DNA from: VAXT01 sp963850415
GTDB lineage: Bacteria; Actinomycetota; Thermoleophilia; Gaiellales; Gaiellaceae
NCBI GenBank assembly: GCA_963850415.1
Contig: CAWKLE010000003.1
Coordinates: forward strand, 1,054,001-1,118,000
Direction: 5' to 3'
DNA: 64,000 nucleotides
Part shown: one piece after another, positions 26,133 through 34,366 of the stretch
Layout of the letters: every line of letters starts with the position of its first letter
Numbering within the stretch: the stretch's first letter is position 1
Notes under the pieces: model-generated
The model's database searches: none
What the model saw: only the letters and a program-made list of their open reading frames with translations
Told to the model about the DNA's origin: nothing
Program-made: the position numbers and the translations under genes

Positions 26133-26155
26133 GCGTCGCACCCTATTGCCGTTTC

Positions 26156-26167
26156 CGGACATGTCCG
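26156..26167. promoter_or_regulatory. 12-base perfect palindrome between nucS and an ArsR gene
   Basis: CGGACATGTCCG lies two bases before the TATGCT -10 of the ArsR gene (26169-26174) and 24-35 bases upstream of the nucS start. An operator for one or both promoters is likely. Confidence 0.4.
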
Positions 26168-26181
26168 TTATGCTGAACTCA

Positions 26182-26493
26182 ATGGTTCAGTATCCACCGG
26201 CTATCGACCGTGCATTCGCGGCCCTGGGCGACCCGACCCGGCGCGCCGTGCTCGAACGGCTAGGCTCGGGGAGCGCGACGATCACCGAGCTCGCGGAGCC
26301 TTTCGGGATGTCGCTGACCGGGATGAAGAAGCACATCCGGCGGCTCGAGGAGGCGGAGCTGGTAACGACCGAGAAGATCGGCCGTGTCCGCAGATGCACG
26401 CTCGTGCCATACGCCTTCGAGGGCATCAGCACCTGGCTGCAGCGCCTCGACCGCTTCGCGCAGGTCGTCGAACGAACGAAAGGAGACCGATGA
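26182..26493 (+). CDS. ArsR-family regulator (SRPBCC-associated type)
   Basis: 103 residues. IDRAFAALGDPTRRAVLERLGSG, ELAEPFGMSLTGMKKHIRRL and the short winged-helix format match the ArsR repressors that precede AHSA1/SRPBCC genes across bacteria. ATG 26182 lies seven bases after TATGCT, leaderless. Its stop overlaps the next ATG (ATGA). Probably represses its own operon through the palindrome upstream. Confidence 0.9.
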   Translation: MVQYPPAIDRAFAALGDPTRRAVLERLGSGSATITELAEPFGMSLTGMKKHIRRLEEAELVTTEKIGRVRRCTLVPYAFEGISTWLQRLDRFAQVVERTKGDR

Positions 26494-26918
26494 ACACCAC
26501 CACCGTTACCACCCCGAACGAGCTCGAGATCCGCGTCGAGCGGATCTTCGACGCACCGCGCTCACACGTCTTCTCCGTCTGGACGGATCCGGAGCTGATC
26601 CCCGAATGGTGGGGCGACGGTACCGTCGTCGAGGAGATGGACCTCCGCCCGGGCGGCACCTACCGCTTCCAGACCGCCTTCGGCGCGGTCGAGGGCGAGT
26701 TCCGCGAGGTCGAGCCACCCGAGCGGCTCGTGCAGACGTTCCAGAACCACCTGCAGACGCTCGAGTTCGAGGACCTCGGTGAGCAGACGAAGCTGACGCA
26801 GACGATGCGTTTCGAAACGACCGAGGAGCGGGACACCACGATGCAGTACGGCGTCGAAGAGGGCGCGAAGAGCGGCTTCGCGCGCATCGACGCGGTGCTG
26901 GAGAAGATCGCAGCCTAA
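26490..26918 (+). CDS. SRPBCC / AHSA1-like domain protein
   Basis: 142 residues. IRVERIFDAPRSHVFSVWTD, WWGDGTVVEEMDLRPGGTYRF and FREVEPPERLVQTF are the AHSA1-type START-fold signature: a hydrophobic-ligand-binding cup. The ligand is unknown. ATG 26490 is preceded by AAAGGAGA and overlaps the ArsR stop by four bases. Together the pair forms the common ArsR-SRPBCC operon. Confidence 0.9.
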   Translation: MNTTTVTTPNELEIRVERIFDAPRSHVFSVWTDPELIPEWWGDGTVVEEMDLRPGGTYRFQTAFGAVEGEFREVEPPERLVQTFQNHLQTLEFEDLGEQTKLTQTMRFETTEERDTTMQYGVEEGAKSGFARIDAVLEKIAA

Positions 26919-26946
26919 GAACCCAAATCAGTCCAAGGAGGTATCC

Positions 26947-27390
26947 ATGAGCCCAGCGAAGAGCACCGCGAAGAGCAAGAAGTCCAAGGGCTTCTCAGCC
27001 GAGGAGCGAGCCGCGATGAAGGAGCGCGCCCGAGAGCTGAAGGCGGAAGCCGAAAAGGCGGACGGGGAAGCCGCCCTGCTCGCGAAGATCGCCGAGATGA
27101 AGGGAAAGGATCGCGCCATGGCCAAACGGCTACATGGCATCGTCAAGGCCATCGCACCCGACCTCTCGCCGAAGACCTGGTACGGGATGCCCGCCTATGC
27201 CAGGGACGGGAAAGTCGTCTGCTTCTTCAAGAGCGCCGAGAAGTTCAACTCGAGGTACGCGACGTTGGGTTTCGAAGAAGCGGCGAACCTCGACGATGGC
27301 GCCATGTGGCCGACCTCCTATGCGCTCAAGGACTTGGCCGACGCCGAAGAGAAGAAGATCGTCGCGCTCGTGAAGAAGGCGGTGAGCTGA
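26947..27390 (+). CDS. DUF1801 / YdhG-like protein
   Basis: 147 residues. A Lys/Ala-rich, helical N-terminus (KSKKSKGFSAEERAAMKERA) precedes a domain with SPKTWYGMPAYARDGKVVCF, typical of DUF1801/YdhG-like proteins often found beside SRPBCC genes. AAGGAGG precedes ATG 26947. It starts 28 bases after the SRPBCC stop, probably in the same operon. Confidence 0.85.
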   Translation: MSPAKSTAKSKKSKGFSAEERAAMKERARELKAEAEKADGEAALLAKIAEMKGKDRAMAKRLHGIVKAIAPDLSPKTWYGMPAYARDGKVVCFFKSAEKFNSRYATLGFEEAANLDDGAMWPTSYALKDLADAEEKKIVALVKKAVS

Positions 27391-27402
27391 GGCTCGAGCG
27401 GA

Positions 27403-28190
27403 TCAATACCAGGACGGCCCGTACTCCTGGTAGGGCCGTTCGAGTTCCTGCACCTCCTCGTCCGTCAGCTCCAGGCCTACTGCCTCGACTGCCTCGGGTA
27501 GGTGGTTCGGCTTGGTTGCGCCGACGATCGGCGCCGAGACGAGCGGGTTGCGCAGCACCCACGCCAGTGCGATCTGGGCCATGGTGACGCCGCGTGCTTC
27601 GGCGAGCTTCTGCACGGCGTCGATGACGGGCTCGTCGTAGGGGGAGTCGAACGCCTGGACGATCTTGTCGGTGCTCGAGCGGGCGCTCTGCTCGCCGGCC
27701 GGGCGGGCGAGGCGGCCTTTCCCGTTCGGGGAGTACGGCACGAGGCCGACTTTCATGTCACCGCACATGGCCATCAACTCTCGTTCGTCGTGCCGGCGCA
27801 GCAGGTTGTACTGGGTCGATGTAGTCCGTTCCGAGCCGCTTCAGGGACGCGTCGGCCTGTTCGAGAATCGCCTTGCGCGACAGGCCCTCGCCGCCGGGTC
27901 CGTCGTGCATCTTGCCCCGGACCTTGGTCGCGAGCACGATCTCTTCGCGGCTGGAGTAGCGGGTGATCGCGCGTCCGACGATCTCTTCGGACGTGCCGAG
28001 TTGGTAGACGTTCGCGGTGTCCCAGAACGTGACGCCGAGCTCGACCGCCTGCTGGAAGAAGGGCTGTGGCCTCGGCTTCGGTGAGCGCCCACGGGTGCGC
28101 GTTCGGGGTGGTCGGGTCGCCGTAGCTCATGCAGCCGAGCGCCAGTCGGCTCACCTTCAATCCGGCGTTCCCTAAACGAATGTGCTCCAT
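27403..28190 (-). pseudogene. Decayed aldo/keto reductase
   Basis: The N-terminus MEHIRLGNAGLKVSRLALGC and C-terminus (DEREL to EYGPSWY, including IALAWVLRNPLVSAPIVGAT) belong to a normal aldo/keto reductase but lie in different frames. One shift occurs near 28065. The middle (QQAVELGVTFWDTANVYQLG) then runs to KRLGTDYID, after which about 45-50 codons that should hold the active-site His and following helices are missing before QYNLLRRHDERE. Unlike other broken genes here, a deletion of this size cannot be a simple base-call error, so this one is probably truly dead. Confidence 0.85.
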
Positions 28191-28232
28191 CAGTCTTCCT
28201 GTCTGCCCGGATCGTGCGGCCTAGAGTCGCTC

Positions 28233-28370
28233 CTAAACGAGCTTCAACTCGAGGTCGTCACCTTCGAGTCTGGCCTCGGCGACCAGGGATCGGGTGACGG
28301 TGTCGGCATTGTCGGCGAAGACCGAGATCTGCATGACGTGTCGCCCGTCGAGCGGCAGGCTCGTGGCGAA
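28233..28370 (-). pseudogene. Orphan C-terminal gene remnant
   Basis: An open stretch encodes ATSLPLDGRHVMQISVFADN and continues to LEGDDLELKLV before a TAG at 28233-28235. It reads like the C-terminus of a protein whose beginning is absent. It has no ribosome site and begins at a hairpin. It adjoins the decayed aldo/keto reductase, suggesting an eroded segment. Family not recognised. Confidence 0.3.
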
Positions 28371-28375
28371 TATGG

Positions 28376-28414
28376 GCCGCTCCCCCTCGGACGTCTGTCG
28401 CGAAGGGGAGCGGC
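28376..28414 (-). terminator. Hairpin downstream of the acid phosphatase gene
   Basis: 10-base perfect stem GCCGCTCCCC / GGGGAGCGGC with a 19-base loop, 23 bases beyond the phosphatase stop. No T-run follows, so termination strength is uncertain. Confidence 0.45.
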
Positions 28415-28436
28415 TGGTTCGAGTTCCTCTAGTCGC

Positions 28437-29387
28437 CTACGGGAGGTAGTAGTTCGGGTTCGGCATCTTGAACGTCTTGTCCGCGAAGCCCCCGAGGAGA
28501 TCGCTGAACTGGTCGCCGAAGTCGCCGACGATGTCGTAGCCCTGCGACTCGATGTAGGCACGCGTCCCGGACTTGTACTGGATGGTCGGGCAGGACACGC
28601 CCTGGTCGATGAACGGGCCGCAGAACTGCGGCTGGTCGAGGTAGGCCGGGTACTGACCGACCGGCGGCTTGGTGAACAGGCCGTCGGTGAAGCCGCCGTG
28701 GCCGATGTCGAGCGGCGTGGGCGCCACGTAACCGGCGTCGACCTCGGGGATCGTCTTCCCGTTGAGGGTCACCGTGTCGATGTTCGGCAGGCCGGCTGCG
28801 GCGTCGTCCTGGAGGTTGGCGATCGTCGCCGCATGCTGCGCATCGCCCCGGCCCGTGATCCAGAAGATCGCGTAGCCCAGGGCGTCGGCCCGGCTCGTGA
28901 GATCGACCATCCCGGGCGTGGGCGGGAACATGTTCCCGGTGAACACGTTGTTCGTGAGGCCGACGAACTGGCCGTTCGTGGTCGGGTTGAAGTCCCAGTT
29001 GCTGTAGAGCTCGTAGTTCCAGGTGGTCAGTGTCGTGTCGTCGACGTCGAGCACGATCGCCCGGTGCGAGACGTTCCGGCGCGCATGGAGCCAGTTGGCG
29101 CCCTGCGAGGCGACCGACTGCGCCTCGTTCGCATAGTTGCTCTGCAGGTTCAGCGGCGTGTCCCACGCCCCGTTCGGGCCCGAAGCGGCGTTGTGAGCGC
29201 CGTAGTAGTTCTTCGCCCACGCCCGGCCGACGTCGATGTTCTGCATCTGCGCTTCGGAGCGCGGTGTGAAGTTGAGGTCCGCGGGCTGAAGTCCCGCGAC
29301 GGCCATCGTGGCCGCTGTCGCCAGCACTCCGATCACGAGCCCAAGTACGAGCCACAGCGAGCGCCGCGGCCGCGGTAGACGCTTCAT
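28437..29387 (-). CDS. HAD-family acid phosphatase (class B/C-like), secreted
   Basis: 316 residues. An N-terminal signal anchor (SLWLVLGLVIGVLATAATMA) precedes the phosphatase. Motif I is HRAIVLDVDDTTLTTWNYE (nucleophile Asp and general acid Asp), motif II is AIFWITGRGD, and GDFGDQFSDL near the C-terminus gives the final acidic motif. It would hydrolyse phosphomonoesters outside the cytoplasm. Compared with class B enzymes it carries an insert rich in Asn and Pro (GLPNIDTVTLNGKTI). ATG 29387 follows GAAGGAGG. A 16-base leader element is shared with the CsbD gene. Confidence 0.88.
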   Translation of the reverse strand: MKRLPRPRRSLWLVLGLVIGVLATAATMAVAGLQPADLNFTPRSEAQMQNIDVGRAWAKNYYGAHNAASGPNGAWDTPLNLQSNYANEAQSVASQGANWLHARRNVSHRAIVLDVDDTTLTTWNYELYSNWDFNPTTNGQFVGLTNNVFTGNMFPPTPGMVDLTSRADALGYAIFWITGRGDAQHAATIANLQDDAAAGLPNIDTVTLNGKTIPEVDAGYVAPTPLDIGHGGFTDGLFTKPPVGQYPAYLDQPQFCGPFIDQGVSCPTIQYKSGTRAYIESQGYDIVGDFGDQFSDLLGGFADKTFKMPNPNYYLP

Positions 29388-29403
29388 TGATTCCCTCCTT
29401 CGT

Positions 29404-29419
29404 TGACTCCCCTGGTTCC
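29404..29419 (-). promoter_or_regulatory. Shared 16-base leader element (copy 2)
   Basis: GGAACCAGGGGAGTCA on the minus strand, identical to 8419-8434, here 17 bases before the phosphatase start. It suggests a common stress sigma factor or a leader-binding regulator. Confidence 0.4.
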
Positions 29420-29457
29420 TCCGCGGAAACCCTACGAAAGAACGCTTCGCCGTGTGC

Positions 29458-30622
29458 TCATGACGAGGAGACGCGCAGCACCCCAGCAGCAAGCGCCATG
29501 GTCACCATGAGGACGGCGACCAGAAAGAAGGACGCGGTCAGGGATGACGCCGCCGCGATGCCGCCGATCACGCCTGGTGCGAGGAGGCCGCTGGCGTAGG
29601 CGACGCCGGCGACCCCGGCGATGCTGCGCGCAGGGTGAGGCCCCACCCGTCCTGCCGCCGCGAACACAAGTGGGACGACGACGGCGACTCCGACGCCGAG
29701 CAGCGCGAACCCGCCGAGCCCGACCGCCAGATCAGGCGCCAAGACGACGGCCACGGCTCCGGTGACGGCGCACGCCCCCGAGAGCTGGACCGTGCGAACC
29801 GGCCCCAGCTTCCCGATCACGCCATCACCCATGAGCCTGACGGCGGCCATCGTGGCGGCGAACGCCGAGACCGCGAGTGCTGCGACGCTTGCGGAGCCGC
29901 CGAGCTCACGCTGGATGTAGACCGCCGACCAGTCCGCCCCAGCCTGTTCACCGAAGACGGCGCACAGACCGACGAGCCCGATGAGCAGGACGGGCCGGGT
30001 TGGAAGTGCGAACGCAGGCGGCGCTTCTCGCTCGGTGGCGGCCGGGTCCTCGAGCAGGAACCGCGCCGCGGCGGCTCCAATCGCAGCGAGGACGATCGAC
30101 GTCAGCGCGAATTGAAGGCGAGTGTCGATGCCGGCATGGGATGCGAGCGCCGAGCTGAAGGAGCCGAGGAGGAGGCCGACACTCCAGAAGCCGTGGAGGC
30201 TCGACATGACGGACCGGCCGAGCGCCTTCTCGACGAGTACGCCCTGCGTGTTCATCGCCATATCTGCGAGGCCCGCCGTCGCGCCGAAGACGAGAAGAGC
30301 GACGCACAGCAACGCGAGCGAGGTCGGCAGAGCGGTCAGGACGAGGCTGGCGCAGAACGCCACGATCGTCGTCGTGACGAGCGGGCGGAACTGATGACGG
30401 TGGGCGAGACGGCCCGAGAACGGCATCGCAAGCAGGGCGCCGAGCCCGGGCATGAGCAGCGCGAGCCCGAGTTGGCCGATCTCGACTCCGACGTGCGAGG
30501 CGATCCACGGAATGCGAGCGACGAAGCTCCCGACGACGCACCCGTGCAGCGCGAAGACGACCGCGGTCGCGCGGCGAGAGCGACGACCTTCGGAGAGGGA
30601 CGCTGCCAGGCCCGGTGACCAT
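29458..30622 (-). CDS. MFS transporter, with +1 frameshift near the N-terminus
   Basis: About 387 residues and 12 helices of the FucP/YbjJ-like MFS subgroup (FALHGCVVGSFVARIPWIAS, the loop after GLLLGS, DWSAVYIQRELG). ATG 30622 (MVTG) is in one frame and the transporter in another. Removing one base from the GGGCC at about 30609-30613 joins them directly into MVTGLAASLSEGRRSRRATA. The next in-frame start, ATG 30453, would drop the first helix. Substrate unknown. Confidence 0.78.
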
Positions 30623-30665
30623 TCTCCCGCGGTCAGGGCTTCGAGACTATCCGCGGTGCCAGTCG

Positions 30666-31859
30666 TCAGTCGCCGAGCGGCGTGGCGGTCGCCGGTTCCC
30701 CGAGCGACGGGCGACGGATCGGCGGCTCGTTCAGCCTGAGCTCATCGCTCGCGGGCTCGGGGTCGCCTGAGATCTCGCCCTGAATCCTGAGCTCGTCGGC
30801 ATCCTGCTGGGCTCGCGACTGGAGCGTGATGCGGCGCGTGAGGACGACGGCGCGCTCCTGGAGGCGGTGCACCTCGACGAGGTCGTTCGCCCGGAGCGCG
30901 GCCGCACTCCGCTCGTAGGCGCCGCCGGTGCTGAAGAGATGGGTGAGCTTGAGCATCAGCGCGACGAGGTCGATTGCGATCAGGAAGGCAAGGAAGAAGT
31001 CGACGTACTTCGTCACAGCCGGACTGGCCTTCTCGACGCGGTCGAGCGCGGCCTGGCGGGAGAGGAAGTCGCGGTCGGCCTTGATCGTGGCGACTCGGTT
31101 CGCGATCTGGCTGCTCTCGGCCACGCGCCAGGTCGCGATCTTCTGGCGGTTCGCGGCGATCGTCGCCGCGATCTGCGGACGGGCGCGCTTCAGCTCCGCC
31201 GCGGCGGCTGCCGCGCGGCGGGCGTCACGCTTGTAGTACGGCCCGCGGCCGAGCTTGTGCGTCTGCGAGCAGGTCGCAAGACCGGCCTCGCAGTCGGCGA
31301 GGAAGCGGCTGTTCGTGACCTTCCGCTGCAGGCTCGCCTCTCTTGCCTGCGCCGCCGCGACCTCCTTCTGCGCCGCGGCGATCTTTGCGTCGTAGGTGCG
31401 CGTGATCTGGTTCGTCGCCTCGTGGATCCGCGCTGTCGTCGTCTTGCTCAACTCGTCGTTGATCGACCCGCTGTAGATCACCTGCGCGATCGGCAGCCCG
31501 ATCACGAGCGCGATCGCGAGCGAGAGCGCGAGGCGCGGGATCGTGAGCACGAGGTTCCAGGCCCAGCTCGTTCCGAAGCTCTTGAGGACGAGGCGCTCGA
31601 TCAGACAGTAGAGGACGGCCCAGAGCGGGAGCACCCACAGGACGCTCGGGATCGACGTGCTCCACCACTGGCTGGCAGCGACGGTCATCCCGAAGCCGCT
31701 GACGACCGCCATCCCGGCGACCCACATTCCCAGCGCGTTGAAGAAACTCGCTTCGCTCGGCACCTTCTGGAGGACGAAGTCGTCACCACCCGCGAACCAC
31801 GCCCACCGTGCGCGCACGCGCCGACGCGGCGCAGCGCCGGCCACCCTGGCGTCGATCAT
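30666..31859 (-). CDS. DUF4407 membrane protein with long coiled coil
   Basis: About 397 residues. Four helices (near residues 45-65, 72-92, 105-130 and 290-310) flank a long helical, Ala/Arg/Glu-rich region (AQKEVAAAQAREASLQRK) predicted as coiled coil. RWAWFAGGDDFVLQKVPSEA at the N-terminus fits DUF4407. The tail is Pro/Glu-rich and disordered. Start ATG 31859 follows a weak GGGACGGACGGGAG site; GTG 31913 is an alternative. Function unknown; a structural or mechanosensing role at the membrane is speculation. Confidence 0.75.
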   Translation of the reverse strand: MIDARVAGAAPRRRVRARWAWFAGGDDFVLQKVPSEASFFNALGMWVAGMAVVSGFGMTVAASQWWSTSIPSVLWVLPLWAVLYCLIERLVLKSFGTSWAWNLVLTIPRLALSLAIALVIGLPIAQVIYSGSINDELSKTTTARIHEATNQITRTYDAKIAAAQKEVAAAQAREASLQRKVTNSRFLADCEAGLATCSQTHKLGRGPYYKRDARRAAAAAAELKRARPQIAATIAANRQKIATWRVAESSQIANRVATIKADRDFLSRQAALDRVEKASPAVTKYVDFFLAFLIAIDLVALMLKLTHLFSTGGAYERSAAALRANDLVEVHRLQERAVVLTRRITLQSRAQQDADELRIQGEISGDPEPASDELRLNEPPIRRPSLGEPATATPLGD

Positions 31860-31913
31860 CTCCCGTCCGTCCCTGGTCGAGGCAGTACTCACCGTGAAGA
31901 ACAGAAGACGCAC

Positions 31914-32054
31914 GATCGGCCGATGAGTTGGCGCCGTGCCCCGATTCTTAGAGTTTTATTACTTGCAAGTCTTGTAAAGCCTTCTTCCGGACCCGAACCG
32001 GAGTCTTCTCCCTTCCTCGCGATTTCCTAATGATTGCCGCCTAGGGTTCGCAGG
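31914..32054. promoter_or_regulatory. AT-richer divergent intergenic region
   Basis: Markedly more A/T than its surroundings at 31945-31985. It must hold promoters for DUF4407 (minus) and the secreted repeat protein (plus). A TAGGGT -10 box at 32042-32047 precedes a mini-ORF at 32055. No clear hairpin. Confidence 0.4.
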
Positions 32055-32093
32055 ATGGCTCTGAAGCGGGCCCCAGCGCAGGGAAGTCGATGA
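32055..32093 (+). other. Leaderless mini-ORF (MALKRAPAQGSR) overlapping the next start
   Basis: TAGGGT, seven bases, ATG, 12 sense codons, then TGA overlapping ATG 32090 of the secreted protein (ATGA). Same arrangement as at 15302. Confidence 0.3.
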
Positions 32094-33193
32094 GCCGGGC
32101 CGGTCGCGTCGGGCTGATCCTTGTGCTTGCCGCGGCGTTCCCAGCGTTCGCTGGCGCCTCGGCGCAGTCAGCGAAGCCGGTGCTCCGCGTCGTGATGACC
32201 GGAGAAGGTGTCGTGACGAGCGGCGACAATCGGATCAGCTGTCCCCCGCGGTGCTCGGCCGTGTACAAGCGCGGGACCGTGCGGGAACTGGACGCCGAGG
32301 CGAGCCCGTACTTCGACTTCCAGACGTGGGCCGGCGATTGCACGGGGGAGGTAGCGAGTTGCCTCGTTGCAGTCGACCGTTCGAAGAGCGTTCGCGTCGT
32401 CTTCGCTCGAAAGACCGGAACGCTGCTCTTGAGCGTGACCGGCTCTGGAGCGATCGAGGTCGAGCCGGGCGGAGTGGTCGTTCGCGGCGAGGGCACGGCA
32501 GCGATTCCGGCAGGGCGAACGATCACGCTGACCCCCCGGCCCGACGCGGGCGCCGCCTTCAAGGGTTGGGAGGATGCGTGCACCGGCGCGTCCCTCGACA
32601 GTTGCAGTTTCACCGGGGACGGCGGGCCGCAGTATGTCGCCGCCGCCTTCGGCCAGACCACGCCCGGAGGTGGACTCAGGACGCTGACCGTCGAGCGGCC
32701 GCTCGGCGTAGTGGCCGTGACGAGCACCCCACCCGGGATCGACTGCCCTGAGCTCTGCAGCGCCTCCTTCCCGGCGGGCACGCTCGTCGCGCTCCGCGCC
32801 AGCGTCCCTGACCGCTACTGGACGCAATGGAGGGGGCCATGCGGCGGTTACTCCACCTGCTTGCTGGCACTCGACGCGTCGACATCGGTGAGCGCCTACG
32901 CCTACTACAACCAGTACTGGTGGGCGACGACTGACAGAGTGGCGGTGAGCGTGTCCGGGGCAGGTGTCGTCTCGGACCGCCGGGGCGAGATCAGGTGCGG
33001 CTTGCGGTCGAAATTCTGTGCAACGACACTCGACCCGCGCGAACCTTGGACTCTCCGGCTCTCGGCGACTCCCGGCCGCCATTCCCGATTCGGTGGTTGG
33101 CGTGGGGCGCCTTGCTACGGGAAGAGGCCCCGGTGCACCGTGTCCGGGGGCTCGGCCGAAGTCCTCGCATTCTTCCGCCGCCGTTCCCGTTGA
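32090..33193 (+). CDS. Secreted InlB-type beta-repeat protein
   Basis: 367 residues. A signal peptide (VGLILVLAAAFPAFAGASAQ) is followed by about four tandem units of 75-80 residues. Each has a V-x-G-x-G-V strand, a CPxxC or similar Cys pair (ISCPPRCSAVY, IDCPELCSASF), an F-x-x-W-x-G-x-C motif and an end strand V-x-V-x-F. This matches divergent InlB B-repeats/Big-type domains, here with paired Cys that may form disulfides. No anchor is seen. Possibly a surface or adhesive protein. Coupled to a 12-codon mini-ORF. Confidence 0.7.
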   Translation: MSRAGRVGLILVLAAAFPAFAGASAQSAKPVLRVVMTGEGVVTSGDNRISCPPRCSAVYKRGTVRELDAEASPYFDFQTWAGDCTGEVASCLVAVDRSKSVRVVFARKTGTLLLSVTGSGAIEVEPGGVVVRGEGTAAIPAGRTITLTPRPDAGAAFKGWEDACTGASLDSCSFTGDGGPQYVAAAFGQTTPGGGLRTLTVERPLGVVAVTSTPPGIDCPELCSASFPAGTLVALRASVPDRYWTQWRGPCGGYSTCLLALDASTSVSAYAYYNQYWWATTDRVAVSVSGAGVVSDRRGEIRCGLRSKFCATTLDPREPWTLRLSATPGRHSRFGGWRGAPCYGKRPRCTVSGGSAEVLAFFRRRSR

Positions 33194-33229
33194 GCCGGAA
33201 CCATCCGCCGCCCCGCACGGGAAGACGGG

Positions 33230-33502
33230 CTAGCCGTCCAGCCGGCCGGCGAGCTCCGCGATCTGTGGCCTACTTGCGTGCCCGGCTTCTTGAAGGATCG
33301 CCGGGACCTCGGGATCGGAGATGAAGTTCTGCCAGCCCTCCACATCCCAGTCGAAGAGCACCCAGACCCGGCCCTCCTCATTGGGATCGCGAAAGGTGTG
33401 TGAACCCTTGCACCCGTGCTGCTTTCGCTTCTCGAGGCTCGTGGTTGTGAAGACATTCCACCAGCGGTCGAAATCCTCGACCTTCGACGTTGCTAGAAAC
33501 AA
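33230..33502 (-). CDS. Small antibiotic-biosynthesis-monooxygenase-like (dimeric alpha-beta barrel) protein
   Basis: 90 residues. LFLATSKVEDFDRWWNVFTT, GCKGSHTFRDPNEEGRVWVL and DVEGWQNFISDPEVPAILQE give the beta-alpha-beta pattern of ABM/EthD-like barrels. The start is TTG 33502 because GAGGAGG stands seven bases upstream and no ATG fits. Its upstream neighbour on the same strand, 57 bases away, is a NAD(P)-binding protein. Function unknown. Confidence 0.68.
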   Translation of the reverse strand: MFLATSKVEDFDRWWNVFTTTSLEKRKQHGCKGSHTFRDPNEEGRVWVLFDWDVEGWQNFISDPEVPAILQEAGHASRPQIAELAGRLDG

Positions 33503-33558
33503 CGCTTTCCTCCTCTCGGCTCTCGGGCGGCGCCGCTCGACGCCGATGTGCGGCGAGT

Positions 33559-34227
33559 CTAAGCCCTGGACTCGGGTGGGGGCCGCGTGGACACCGCAGC
33601 GCCGCATGTCGACCACCGCGAAAACGGAAGCCCCGTAAGCAGCAGGAAGCCGAAAGCATCACCCACGTGCCTGCTCCACACGGGCAGGCCCTGACTCTCG
33701 CCCTCCTCAAGGTCGCTGCCGCGTACGACGGTCCACCGCGTGTCGCTGGCGAAGATCCGCCGCGCCGCCTCCACCTGGTCGTCGAGATCGGCGAAGCGAG
33801 CGAGACGCGCGAGCGGGCCGAAGACCTTCACGAGGGTCTTGAGCTTCAGCGAGTACACGTCCTGGCCGTCGAGGGTGATGTGCCATCCGCACGAGAAGAT
33901 GAGGCGCGCGTCTGGAGGCGCATAGTCGAGCACCGCCTGGGTCGTTCCCGTCGAGTACCCGTGGCCGCCTCGCGGGGTCATCACGACGAGAACCCCGTCG
34001 CATCCCGCGACAGCGCGCTTGATGACCTCGCGGTCGTCGGTCGCTCCCGGAATGACAGTGATGCGCCCCTTGAACGGGTCGAGCTTCCCCACGCTTTGCT
34101 CGCGGCACACGCCGACCACCTCGTAACCGCGATCCAGGGACTGCTGGGCCATGTATTGCCCATACTTCCCTCTTACCGTCGGCTGCCTTTCCCTTTTGCC
34201 GCCGAGCCCTTCCACGTCATCGTCCAC
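33559..34227 (-). CDS. NAD(P)-binding (NmrA-like) protein, possibly truncated at both ends
   Basis: The core reads RGKYGQYMAQQSLDRGYEVV, RITVIPGATDDREVIKRAVA, GCDGVLVVMTPRGGHGYSTG and RWTVVRGSDLEEGESQGLPV, an NmrA/atypical SDR. The first beta strand and glycine motif that should precede RGKYG are not present in any frame, and the C-terminus after VWSRHVGDAF departs from the family. GTG 34227 or 34215 are possible starts without a good ribosome site. It may be a decaying gene. Confidence 0.55.
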   Translation of the reverse strand: MDDDVEGLGGKRERQPTVRGKYGQYMAQQSLDRGYEVVGVCREQSVGKLDPFKGRITVIPGATDDREVIKRAVAGCDGVLVVMTPRGGHGYSTGTTQAVLDYAPPDARLIFSCGWHITLDGQDVYSLKLKTLVKVFGPLARLARFADLDDQVEAARRIFASDTRWTVVRGSDLEEGESQGLPVWSRHVGDAFGFLLLTGLPFSRWSTCGAAVSTRPPPESRA

Positions 34228-34270
34228 CGAAGCAGCGGTGGAAGCTGCGAGGGCGCCTACGATGGTGGGG

Positions 34271-34366
34271 GTGCGGTACCGGCGTGGGGTCAATGTCGAT
34301 GTCGAGAGCAGAGGTAACGCGGCGCTGGACGGCCTCGCTGCGCGTCTCGCGCGCGCGTCCGGATGA
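34271..34366 (+). CDS. Short leaderless ORF coupled to a hydrolase gene
   Basis: TACGAT (34258-34263) and seven bases precede GTG 34271; 31 codons (VRYRRGVNVDVESRGNAALD and on) end in TGA overlapping ATG 34363 of the hydrolase (ATGA). ATG 34262, in the same frame, is an alternative start. No family recognised. It may be a small protein or only a ribosome-loading upstream ORF. Confidence 0.4.
   Translation: MRYRRGVNVDVESRGNAALDGLAARLARASG

Noticed and set aside
31945..31990. AT-rich patch as an 11-base-repeat operator of the light cluster
   Set aside because: One TGTAAA occurs but no tandem 11-base partner.
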